Below are positions 1 to 5,438 of a DNA stretch of 7,319 nt, piece after piece. A program made the position numbers and the translations under genes. Positions within the stretch are counted from its first letter, which is position 1. Each line of letters starts with the position of its first letter. Location: NCBI GenBank assembly GCA_035260545.1, contig DATFUZ010000021.1:1-7319 (forward strand), in the 5' to 3' direction. The notes under the pieces are model-generated. The model was not told the origin of the DNA. It saw only the letters and a program-made list of their open reading frames with translations, and did not search any database. The DNA comes from DATDDB01 sp035260545 (GTDB taxonomy: Bacteria > Pseudomonadota > Gammaproteobacteria > Burkholderiales > Gallionellaceae).

Positions 1-394
1 AATCGCTTCATGTGAGTGTCCGCCGCGGAATGCGATGCACTCTCAACGTTTCACGGCCAATTCGGTTTACACGGTGGGAGTTTTGACACAGTCTGGGAAC
101 GAAGATGACGGCCGCCCGCCCGAGCACTTTGCCCAACGGCACTGTCATGTCGGGCAGTAACGATCGCATAAGGCCCTTTCAGTCCTCCGTCTTGCGGCGG
201 TTATCTTCACGCTGCGCTCTGGCGCGCCATCCGTTGCGCGGCCGGCTGCATGGTGCGCCGCGGCAGCCCTTGAGAAAACCGATCACTCGGGCATGCGGCA
301 GGCACGCATTCCGGCGACGCACGCCGCAGTCGGCGCCGGCATTTGTGCCGTGTGCCGGGCTTGCCCATCGCCGGGGTGGGACACAGCGCGCGGT
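1..394. other. Region downstream of glgC, no convincing gene
   Basis: I recognise no protein family in any frame here. A small frame on the minus strand (8-169, 53 codons) starts with ATG behind an AAAGGG four bases upstream. Its TGA overlaps, as ATGA, an ATG at 9-11 that would open another minus-strand frame leaving the window. Its product resembles nothing I know and its codons lack the strong GC third-position bias of the neighbouring genes, so I do not call it a gene. An inverted repeat CCGGCG/CGCCGG (311-316 with 334-339) lies just past the glgC stop and could stop transcription, but no T-run follows it on the glgC strand. Confidence 0.4.
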
Positions 395-1678
395 CTACAT
401 GCCATGCAGTCGCTGGCCCAGCATATCCGCCGTGATGACGGTGATGCCTTTCTCCGATACGTAGAAGCGTGCGCGGTCCTGCTCGGGATCGGCGCCGACC
501 TGCAACCCGTTGGGGAGAGTGCACCCCTTGTCCACGATCACCCGCTTGAGCACGACGTTTTCGCCTATCGTCACGCGCGGCAGGATGACGCTGTCTTCCA
601 CCTGGCTGAAGCAATTCACACGTACGTCGGAGAACAGCACCGACCGGCGCACGCTGGCGCCGCTGATGACGCACCCGCCGGAAACAAGCGAATCGATGGC
701 GAGGCCGCGCCGTTCGGCTTCGTCAAATACGAATTTTGCGGGCGGCAACTGGGCCTGGTAGGTCCAGATCGGCCACTGCTTGTCGTACATGTTGAGGTCG
801 GGCACCACCTTGGTCAGTTCCATGTTGGCTTCCCAGTAGGCATCCACGGTGCCGACGTCGCGCCAGTAGGGCGGGGCATGGGGTTCGCCGACGCAACTGT
901 CCTCGAATTGGTGGGCGATGGTGCGGTAGCGCGAAATCAGGTAGGGGATGATGTCGTGCCCGAAATCGTGCGATGACTTGGTGTCCAGGGCGTCGCGTAT
1001 GAGTTGTTCGTACAGGAACTTGGTGTTGAACACGTAGATGCCCATGCTCGCGAGCACCTTGTCGGTGTGGCCGGGCATGGGAGCGGGATTCTTCGGCTTT
1101 TCCAGGAAGCCGGTAATGCGGTTGTTCTCGTCCACCGTCATGACGCCGAACGCCGAGGCTTCCTCGATCGGCACGGTAATGCAGGCAACTGTCATGTCGG
1201 CCTGGCTGAGGACATGGCCCGCGAGCATCTTGCCGTAGTCCATCTTGTAGACGTGATCGCCGGCGAGGATGATCGTGTACTCCGGGTCATAGGTGCGCAG
1301 GATGTCGATGTTCTGGAACACCGCATCGGCGGTGCCTTTGTACCATTCTTCCTTGATGCGTTGCTGCGCGGGCAGCAGCTCGACAAACTCGCCGAACTCG
1401 CCGCGCATGAAGTTCCAGCCGCGCTGGATATGCTGGATCAGGCTGTGCGCCTTGTACTGCGTGACGACACCGATGCGGCGGATGCCGGAGTTGATGCAGT
1501 TTGAAAGCGGAAAGTCGATGATGCGGAATTTTCCGCCGAAGTGGACGGCCGGCTTGGCGCGCCAGTTCGTCAGGTCTTTGAGGCGCGTTCCTCGTCCACC
1601 CGCCAGTATCAAGGCGAGCGTTTGCTTCGTGAGCGTGCTGATGAAGCGGGAGGAGGACGGGGTGTTTTCCTGCATCAT
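395..1678 (-). CDS. glgC: Glucose-1-phosphate adenylyltransferase (ADP-glucose pyrophosphorylase)
   Basis: The enzyme makes ADP-glucose and pyrophosphate from ATP and glucose-1-phosphate, the committed step of bacterial glycogen synthesis in the cytoplasm. The 427 residues match the family length (about 430 in E. coli). The nucleotidyltransferase domain begins with the pyrophosphorylase loop GGRGTRLKDLT (27-37), followed by RAKPAVHFGGKFRIIDF (40-56), EWYKGTADAV (111-120), the catalytic Asp in LAGDHVYK (D141), and the sugar-phosphate motif EKP (K194 equivalent to E. coli K195). YWRDVGT (271-277) leads into a left-handed beta-helix tail with hexapeptide-like repeats (about 330-395). The first of two adjacent ATGs is chosen because GGAG lies seven bases upstream. 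No glgA or glgB is visible beside it. The E. coli FBP-activator lysine K39 is tryptophan here, so allosteric control probably differs from the enteric enzyme. Family assignment is near certain. Confidence 0.97.
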   Translation of the reverse strand: MMQENTPSSSRFISTLTKQTLALILAGGRGTRLKDLTNWRAKPAVHFGGKFRIIDFPLSNCINSGIRRIGVVTQYKAHSLIQHIQRGWNFMRGEFGEFVELLPAQQRIKEEWYKGTADAVFQNIDILRTYDPEYTIILAGDHVYKMDYGKMLAGHVLSQADMTVACITVPIEEASAFGVMTVDENNRITGFLEKPKNPAPMPGHTDKVLASMGIYVFNTKFLYEQLIRDALDTKSSHDFGHDIIPYLISRYRTIAHQFEDSCVGEPHAPPYWRDVGTVDAYWEANMELTKVVPDLNMYDKQWPIWTYQAQLPPAKFVFDEAERRGLAIDSLVSGGCVISGASVRRSVLFSDVRVNCFSQVEDSVILPRVTIGENVVLKRVIVDKGCTLPNGLQVGADPEQDRARFYVSEKGITVITADMLGQRLHGM

Positions 1679-1731
1679 GGCGATTCTCCGTTGTCATGCA
1701 CTGCAATCGGTCTGCTACCCCAACTGTTTTG

Positions 1732-1761
1732 ATTGTAGCGTCTTCATCCGCAGACTGTCAG
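1732..1761 (-). promoter_or_regulatory. Probable sigma70 promoter of glgC
   Basis: On the minus strand CTGACA (1756-1761) and TACAAT (1732-1737) are each 5/6 matches to the -35 and -10 consensus, separated by 18 bp. Transcription would start near 1725, giving a leader of about 47 nt before the glgC ATG. The start site is predicted, not observed. Confidence 0.6.
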
Positions 1762-1765
1762 TGAA

Positions 1766-1783
1766 ATACGCAATAGTGCGTAT
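1766..1783. promoter_or_regulatory. Perfect palindrome, candidate activator site for glgC
   Basis: ATACGCA and TGCGTAT form a perfect 7-bp inverted repeat around a 4-bp spacer. It ends four bases upstream of the predicted glgC -35 box, centred near -50 relative to the predicted start. That size and position suit a dimeric helix-turn-helix activator. The TACG...CGTA form is reminiscent of sites used by LuxR/FixJ-type domains, but assignment to a protein is inference. Confidence 0.5.
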
Positions 1784-1844
1784 GAAATGCCGTGCCGCGG
1801 CGCCGCTCCGGAGGGAGACATCAAGCGTCATCCGCATTGCGCGG

Positions 1845-2210
1845 TCACAGTCCCTCGCGGATCCAGGTCCAGGCATCGCCGATATGCGCGGCGTCGAAAT
1901 ACCTCACCTCGGCCCTGGAGAATGGCTTCCACAGCAGCGTCATCCATTCCTCCCATTTCTTCTCGCCGACCATGGCGATCCGGTCCGTGTCGGAATAGTG
2001 TTTGATGCCGAATGCGAGATCGTCCCATGCGCCGTGCAGATCCCAGCCGTAGAAGTCTTCCAGCCTCACAAACAGGCGCACCTTGCCGGGGACGGCCGCA
2101 ATCATCTGGTCCACGGCAGGTGCAAAGGAATGGTAATCCTCATCCTTCAATTTTCCGCTGAGCTTGAGCCCGAGGATGCGTGGACTGCCGGTTTCGATCT
2201 GGCTTATCAT
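1845..2210 (-). CDS. SpoIIAA-like (STAS-related) protein
   Basis: The 121-residue product fits the SpoIIAA-like family (DUF3478), small cytoplasmic proteins with a STAS-like alpha/beta fold whose biochemical role is mostly unknown. Visible family traits are the N-terminal strand GSPRILGLKLSGKL (8-21), the central LFVRLEDFYGWDLHGAW segment (46-62), IAMVGEKKWEEWM (78-90) and the C-terminal VRYFDAAHIGDAWTWI (102-117). The ATG at 2208-2210 is chosen because GGAGAAC lies upstream and the conserved domain begins immediately after it; the same frame stays open further upstream, but that part reads as non-family sequence. It is transcribed toward glgC, 166 bp away, but glgC has its own promoter. It is divergent from the DUF4442 gene. 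No anti-sigma partner or conserved phosphorylatable serine context is apparent, so a role in partner switching is not supported. Confidence 0.85.
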   Translation of the reverse strand: MISQIETGSPRILGLKLSGKLKDEDYHSFAPAVDQMIAAVPGKVRLFVRLEDFYGWDLHGAWDDLAFGIKHYSDTDRIAMVGEKKWEEWMTLLWKPFSRAEVRYFDAAHIGDAWTWIREGL

Positions 2211-2267
2211 GGTTTTTGCTGTTCTCCGGGTTCTGTTCTGCGGCGCAGGGTGCCGGCTGGCGAGAGC

Positions 2268-2283
2268 GGGGCCGGTTGGCCCC
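2268..2283. repeat. GC hairpin in the leader of the SpoIIAA-like gene
   Basis: GGGGCC and GGCCCC pair perfectly around a four-base loop. The hairpin lies 58 bp upstream of the SpoIIAA-like start codon, between it and the AT-rich promoter-like island. No T-run follows on either strand, so it is not a standard terminator; a leader structure is possible. Confidence 0.4.
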
Positions 2284-2315
2284 ATCGCGAGTGCCCCGCA
2301 CGGCGGGCCGGATTT

Positions 2316-2321
2316 ATTGTA
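2316..2321 (-). promoter_or_regulatory. Possible -10 element for the SpoIIAA-like gene
   Basis: TACAAT on the minus strand sits in a short AT-rich island (2312-2336) inside an otherwise GC-rich divergent spacer. No good -35 lies at the right distance. The same island may also serve the plus-strand gene at 2411, for which the clearest signal is only a weak TGA-TAAAGT extended -10 (2370-2378). Confidence 0.3.
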
Positions 2322-2410
2322 AATCAAAAATGCCGGACTTTGCGCGGTGCAGACGTTGCGCTTCAACGGTGATAAAGTCACCCGCAATCCACCCGACAAA
2401 AGGCACGTTT

Positions 2411-2932
2411 ATGCGCTGGCTCGCCGGTTTGATGTCACCCGCTGCAAGGGAAACGCTGGCCTTGAGGCTGTTCAGCTTCGCCCGCATACCGTTGCTGTCC
2501 TATGTGCGGCCCGCCGTCGCCGATATTGGACCGGAGCGCATGGTGGTCGTCATCCGGTTGTCGCGCCGAACACGCAATCATCTCGGCTCCATGTATTTCG
2601 CCGCGCTGTGCGCAGGCGCCGATTGTGTTGTCGGGGGCTACGCCATGCACTTCATCCGGGCTCAAAAGCGCCACATTTCAATGGTGTTCAAGGATTTCCA
2701 GGCGGACTTCCAGCGGCGCGCCGAGGGCGACGTGCATTTCATTTGCGAGCAGGGGCGGGACATTGCGCAGCTTGTCGGCCTTGCCGCGGCGTCGGATGAA
2801 CGGGTCGAGCGGACGTTTGACGTGCTCGCCATCGCTCCCGCGCAGGGCGGCGAATGCGTGGCGACGTTCAAGCTGACCCTGTCGCTCAAGCATCTGGATC
2901 AGGCTACGCGATTGCGTGCTTCGCCGCGGTAG
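2411..2932 (+). CDS. DUF4442 hotdog-fold (PaaI thioesterase-like) protein
   Basis: The 173-residue protein matches the DUF4442 group of the hotdog superfamily, related to acyl-CoA thioesterases such as PaaI. No substrate is known. Family features are the basic strand followed by RRTRNHLGSMYFAALCAGAD (52-71), with the conserved RNHxG (N56, H57, G59) before the long hotdog helix, then beta-strand segments HISMVFKDFQADFQRR (88-103) and ECVATFKLTLSLK (148-160). The ATG is supported by AAAAGG (2398-2403) seven bases upstream. The upstream part of the open frame, back to 2180, lies in the divergent spacer and does not look like protein. The 3' end overlaps the convergent dehydrogenase gene by 34 bp, so the two transcripts are antisense there. 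Thioesterase activity is a family inference. Confidence 0.85.
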   Translation: MRWLAGLMSPAARETLALRLFSFARIPLLSYVRPAVADIGPERMVVVIRLSRRTRNHLGSMYFAALCAGADCVVGGYAMHFIRAQKRHISMVFKDFQADFQRRAEGDVHFICEQGRDIAQLVGLAAASDERVERTFDVLAIAPAQGGECVATFKLTLSLKHLDQATRLRASPR

Positions 2933-3852
2933 AACGCCTCGATATTGCGCGTGACTTCCTCCGCCAGCCGGGCCATGGCTTGCCGGCTGGCCCAGGCGAT
3001 ATGAGGGGTGACGATGCAATTGGGGCCGGCGACCTCCAGCAGCGGGTTGCCGTCGCGCGGCGGTTCGGTGGTGAGCACATCCACGCCGGCGCCCGCGATC
3101 CGGCCCTCGCGCAGGGCTTGGGCCAGCGCAGCTTCGTCCACCAGGCCGCCGCGCGCCAGGTTGAGCAGGATGGCGCCGGGCTTCATCTGCCGCAGTTCAG
3201 CCTCGCCGATGAGGTTGAGGGTTTCCGGGGTGAGCGGGCAGTGCAGGGAAACGGCGTCGGATTCTGCCAGCACCTGCTCGAACGGGACGCGGTCCGGGCG
3301 TATCTGCCGGGCACCTCTGCGTTCCGCTTCCAGCACCTTCATGCCGATCACGCCCGCAATCCGGGCAACGGCATGGCCGATGTCTCCGAGGCCGATAATG
3401 CCGAGTGTGCTGCCGTTGAGATCGTCAAGGGGATGACTGTGCAGCGCAAACTGCGTGGCATGCTGCCATGCGCCCGCCGTGACATCTGCATGGTAGCGGA
3501 GTATGTTGCGCCGCAGGGCGAACAGCAGGCCGAAGGCGTGTTCCGCCACGGAATGGGTGGAGTAGCCGCGCACATTGCAGACGGCGACCCCGCGGGTCCG
3601 GCAATGGTCCAGATCCACATTATTGGTGCCGGTGGCGGTGATGGCGATCAGCCGCAGCCGCGGCAATTTCTTCAGGACTTCCGCGCGCAGCGGCACTTTG
3701 TTGATGATCGCGACCTCCGCGTTCTGCAGGCGCACCGCTACCTGATCGGGGGGCGTGGCGGCGTATTCCTCCCATTCGAGCGGCACGGCAGGGGGTCGCA
3801 TCGGCACCGGCAGGGTGCTGCGGTCGAGAAATACAATGCGGGAGCCTGGCAT
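2899..3852 (-). CDS. D-2-hydroxyacid dehydrogenase, glycerate dehydrogenase/hydroxypyruvate reductase type
   Basis: This NAD(P)-dependent cytoplasmic oxidoreductase reduces 2-keto acids such as hydroxypyruvate or glyoxylate to D-2-hydroxy acids. It has 317 residues, the usual family length. The substrate loop ITATGTNNVD (71-80) is typical of the glycerate dehydrogenase branch. The Rossmann motif is GLGDIG (154-159), followed by VLEAERRGA (173-181), whose acidic E177 at the end of the second strand favours NAD over NADP. The catalytic triad is visible as R234 in NLARGGLVDE, E263 in VDVLTTEPP and H284 in VTPHIAWAS. The start ATG has AGGA eight bases upstream and a perfect TATAAT further up. It is a single-gene unit, convergent with the DUF4442 gene. 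hprA or ldhA-like naming is possible; exact substrate preference cannot be read from sequence. Confidence 0.95.
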   Translation of the reverse strand: MPGSRIVFLDRSTLPVPMRPPAVPLEWEEYAATPPDQVAVRLQNAEVAIINKVPLRAEVLKKLPRLRLIAITATGTNNVDLDHCRTRGVAVCNVRGYSTHSVAEHAFGLLFALRRNILRYHADVTAGAWQHATQFALHSHPLDDLNGSTLGIIGLGDIGHAVARIAGVIGMKVLEAERRGARQIRPDRVPFEQVLAESDAVSLHCPLTPETLNLIGEAELRQMKPGAILLNLARGGLVDEAALAQALREGRIAGAGVDVLTTEPPRDGNPLLEVAGPNCIVTPHIAWASRQAMARLAEEVTRNIEAFYRGEARNRVA

Positions 3853-3887
3853 GCGGGAATTCCTGATCGGCGGTTCGTATGGGCCGG

Positions 3888-3893
3888 ATTATA
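3888..3893 (-). promoter_or_regulatory. Perfect -10 box upstream of the dehydrogenase
   Basis: TATAAT on the minus strand would start transcription about 28 bases before the ATG at 3852. The -35 region is GC-rich and matches poorly at 16-19 bp spacing, so an activator or another element may be needed. Confidence 0.5.
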
Positions 3894-3963
3894 GCCGCCA
3901 GGGCGGGGTGCGGCGACACACCCATCAGGCAGGGTTCCCGGTGGCGCCCCGGCGGCCATGATG

Positions 3964-4545
3964 CTACAGGTGGCCGGAATCGGCGATTTCCTTGATCTGG
4001 ATCAGGCTCCGGGTGCCCAGTTTGCGTATGCAGTGCGAGCGGTGGACTTCCACCGTGCGATAGCTGATGCCGAGCCGGGCGGCGATGTCCTTGTTGCTGT
4101 GGCCCGCAATCGCCAGCTTGAGCACGTCGCGCTCGCGCCGGGTCAGTTCCTCGAGCAGGGTGGCGTCGTGCCGCTGTCGCCGGGCTTCGGCCAATTTCTG
4201 CCGGGTGACGTCCTGAAGCGAGGAGAGGATATACTCCTTGCCGTCCAGCGTCATGCGGGTGATGTTGTTGAGGACATGTAGTTCGGTGCCGGATCTGTCA
4301 TACAGGACCAGCGCGGCTTCCCGGATCGAGCCCGACGCGCTCAGCCGCCTGAGGAGGTCCTCCCCCAGGATGGGATCACGATGGATGCCCAGTTCGCGCG
4401 AGTGTCTTCCGATAGTCTCTTCCTTGCTGTAACCAAAAAGGCGGACCCAAGCCTCGTTCACAAAAAGGAAGCGATAGTCCGGCCCAACCGAAACGGCGGA
4501 CGGCGAAATCGATTTTTCGAAAAACGCGCTGAAGATCTCTTCCAA
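3964..4545 (-). CDS. PAS-LuxR one-component transcriptional regulator
   Basis: The 193-residue cytoplasmic DNA-binding protein has one PAS sensor domain (about 8-118) fused directly to a LuxR/FixJ-type helix-turn-helix (about 131-192). PAS marks are DYRFLFVNEAWVRLFGYSKEE (23-43, with the usual Asn at N30) and the closing strand ILSSLQDVTRQKLAEA (106-121). The HTH marks are LTRRERDVLKLAIAGHSNKDI (134-154) and ISYRTVEVHR (160-169). There is no receiver domain, so the PAS domain presumably senses the signal itself. The start is TTG at 4543-4545: no ATG or GTG occurs in frame back to the stop at 4729-4731, and a purine-rich AAGGCAGG precedes the TTG. It is divergent from a PAS-only gene across 343 bp of repeat-rich DNA. 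The true N-terminus is uncertain; the family call is firm. Confidence 0.93.
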   Translation of the reverse strand: MEEIFSAFFEKSISPSAVSVGPDYRFLFVNEAWVRLFGYSKEETIGRHSRELGIHRDPILGEDLLRRLSASGSIREAALVLYDRSGTELHVLNNITRMTLDGKEYILSSLQDVTRQKLAEARRQRHDATLLEELTRRERDVLKLAIAGHSNKDIAARLGISYRTVEVHRSHCIRKLGTRSLIQIKEIADSGHL

Positions 4546-4660
4546 AATTCGCCTGCCTTCTGAAGAAAAAACGCTTTCAAAATAAAAGCCTGAATTTCGC
4601 AGTGCATGGGCAAACCAAAAGATGGGCCCCGAAGCCTCCGGGGGCGCGGGCAGATCAATG

Positions 4661-4694
4661 ATAAGTGCAAGCGCGTATAAGTGCCAGTGCTTAT
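4661..4694. repeat. ATAAGTGC direct repeat with near-inverted third copy
   Basis: ATAAGTGC occurs at 4661-4668 and 4677-4684, 16 bp apart. GTGCTTAT at 4687-4694 is the inverted form with two changed bases, pairing with the second copy through G-T pairs. Three related octamers in 34 bp suggest a protein-binding cluster. Confidence 0.4.
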
Positions 4695-4709
4695 TTACCG
4701 TCCGGGTCG

Positions 4710-4728
4710 TTGGACGTAAATTGGACGT
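4710..4728. repeat. TTGGACGT tandem direct repeat, 11-bp period
   Basis: TTGGACGT is present at 4710-4717 and exactly again at 4721-4728. The 11-bp period is one helical turn, so both copies face the same side of the DNA, as expected of tandem sites for one regulator. Confidence 0.45.
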
Positions 4729-4762
4729 TCAACTGTCCCAAGCCCACGGCTTCAGCAGTTGA
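4729..4762. repeat. Nested palindrome / bulged stem-loop
   Basis: An outer inverted repeat TCAACTG (4729-4735) and CAGTTGA (4756-4762) encloses an inner one, AAGCC (4740-4744) and GGCTT (4748-4752), with a 3-base loop and an internal loop of 4 by 3 bases. It follows the TTGGACGT repeats directly and lies about 127 bp before the PAS-only start codon. No T-run follows, so it is not a standard terminator. Confidence 0.45.
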
Positions 4763-4874
4763 GCAGACTCCGCGTTCCATCTGACATCAAAAAACACGAA
4801 ATAAACAAACTGTTGCGACAGGCTGGCGTTGGCCGGGCCGCGATGGGATTCCGTGCAAGTCAGTGAAAATTCGC

Positions 4875-4882
4875 AAAGGAGG
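4875..4882 (+). promoter_or_regulatory. Strong Shine-Dalgarno of the PAS-only gene
   Basis: AAAGGAGG lies six bases before the ATG at 4889. It fixes the start at that ATG rather than at the upstream in-frame ATG at 4829 and predicts efficient translation. Confidence 0.85.
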
Positions 4883-4888
4883 TATCCA

Positions 4889-5302
4889 ATGGAAGCTCAA
4901 GCCGGTTATACATTCGACCAGAATGATGGCACAGCAGCGGTGGCGCAGTGCTATGAATCATCGATGATAGAAATCGACCTGGATGAGACGGGGATCATCC
5001 GAAACTGTAATGGGGCCTGCGAGGATATGGTCGGCTTCAGGAGGGAGGAGCTGGTTTCACGGCCGATCTCGATGCTGATTCGCAAGCTTTCCGAGTATCA
5101 GCTTGTCCTCAATCACGACCTCAATCCGGTGCTGGACTACATCTGCCACTGCGGCATGCTGTTCCAGTTCAAACGCAAGGCGGGCGACATGTTTTTCAGC
5201 CAGCTCAGGTTCGTCCATCTCCAGCATCTCACGGTTCCCATGGTCAGGCTGCTCGCCAGTCCGATGGCGCCTGGCTACAGCGGTCCGCAGGTTCTACCCT
5301 AG
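4889..5302 (+). CDS. Small stand-alone PAS domain protein
   Basis: The 137-residue cytoplasmic protein consists of little more than one PAS fold, with no kinase, GGDEF or DNA-binding output domain. PAS marks are MIEIDLDETGIIRNCNGACE (26-45) and DMVGFRREELVSRPISMLI (46-64), the standard strand, N-x-A and G(F/Y)xxEEL pattern, followed by strands around FQFKRKAGDMFFSQLRFVHL (92-111). Cysteines cluster as C40-x3-C44 and C86-H-C88, with C21 alone; whether they bind metal or react is unknown. It may bind a ligand or act by association with another PAS protein, for example the divergently encoded PAS-LuxR regulator. That pairing is inferred from gene order only. Its gene ends at a TAG at 5300-5302 and faces the PEBP gene across a strong hairpin. 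Confidence 0.85.
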   Translation: MEAQAGYTFDQNDGTAAVAQCYESSMIEIDLDETGIIRNCNGACEDMVGFRREELVSRPISMLIRKLSEYQLVLNHDLNPVLDYICHCGMLFQFKRKAGDMFFSQLRFVHLQHLTVPMVRLLASPMAPGYSGPQVLP

Positions 5303-5328
5303 GATGGCGTTCCTTGTTGGGCAGGTCA

Positions 5329-5363
5329 TGCCGCCCCGGGCCGCGGTGCGCGCCGGGGCGGCA
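5329..5363. terminator. Strong GC hairpin between convergent genes, possible terminator
   Basis: TGCCGCCCCGG (5329-5339) and CCGGGGCGGCA (5353-5363) form a perfect 11-bp stem around a 13-base GC-rich loop. It lies 27 bases past the PAS-only stop and 76 bases beyond the PEBP stop on the other strand, so it could serve both convergent transcripts. No T-run follows on either side, so a canonical intrinsic terminator is not shown; it may act by blocking 3' decay or with Rho. Confidence 0.5.
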
Positions 5364-5438
5364 GAGGCCTGATATGTCCTGATTCCGGGACGGCTGCCGC
5401 GTCTGGCGACACCCGGTCTCCGCCACGGCGCACCGGCT

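Larger units (their letters stand above)
4546..4888. promoter_or_regulatory. Divergent control region between two PAS genes
   Basis: No gene is apparent in these 343 bases. The stretch is more AT-rich than its flanks and dense in repeats: ATAAGTGC twice, TTGGACGT twice, a nested palindrome, and a GC hairpin CCCCG/CGGGG (4627-4643). TATAAG (4676-4681, plus) and TATCAT (minus, 4659-4664) are possible -10 boxes without good partners. An A-rich tract at 4788-4812 lies nearer the PAS-only gene. The region presumably holds promoters for both genes, but I cannot place either start confidently. Confidence 0.6.

Noticed and set aside
83..88. TTGACA, a perfect -35 box on the plus strand
   Set aside because: No acceptable -10 occurs 16-18 bp downstream and no gene follows on that strand.
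2..160. Plus-strand frame open from the left edge, possible gene tail
   Set aside because: No recognisable domain, mixed codon use, and the other two plus frames are open over part of the same stretch, so it is not distinguishable from chance.
293..976. Long plus-strand frame opposite glgC
   Set aside because: It lies antisense to a clear glgC, matches no family, and is explained by the GC-rich third positions of the real gene. The same applies to the plus frames at 1004-1504 and 1293-2372.
2854..3894. 346-codon plus-strand frame opposite the dehydrogenase
   Set aside because: The minus strand encodes a full dehydrogenase with NAD motif and catalytic triad; the plus product has no recognisable domain and biased composition.
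3906..3923. GGGTG/CACCC inverted repeat after the PAS-LuxR gene as terminator
   Set aside because: Short stem, 8-base loop and no T-run; it also lies in the likely -35 area of the dehydrogenase promoter.
4669..4690. Sigma54-like TGGCAC...TTGC on the minus strand
   Set aside because: The two elements are separated by 10 bases; the -24/-12 consensus needs about 5, so the site is not functional as such.
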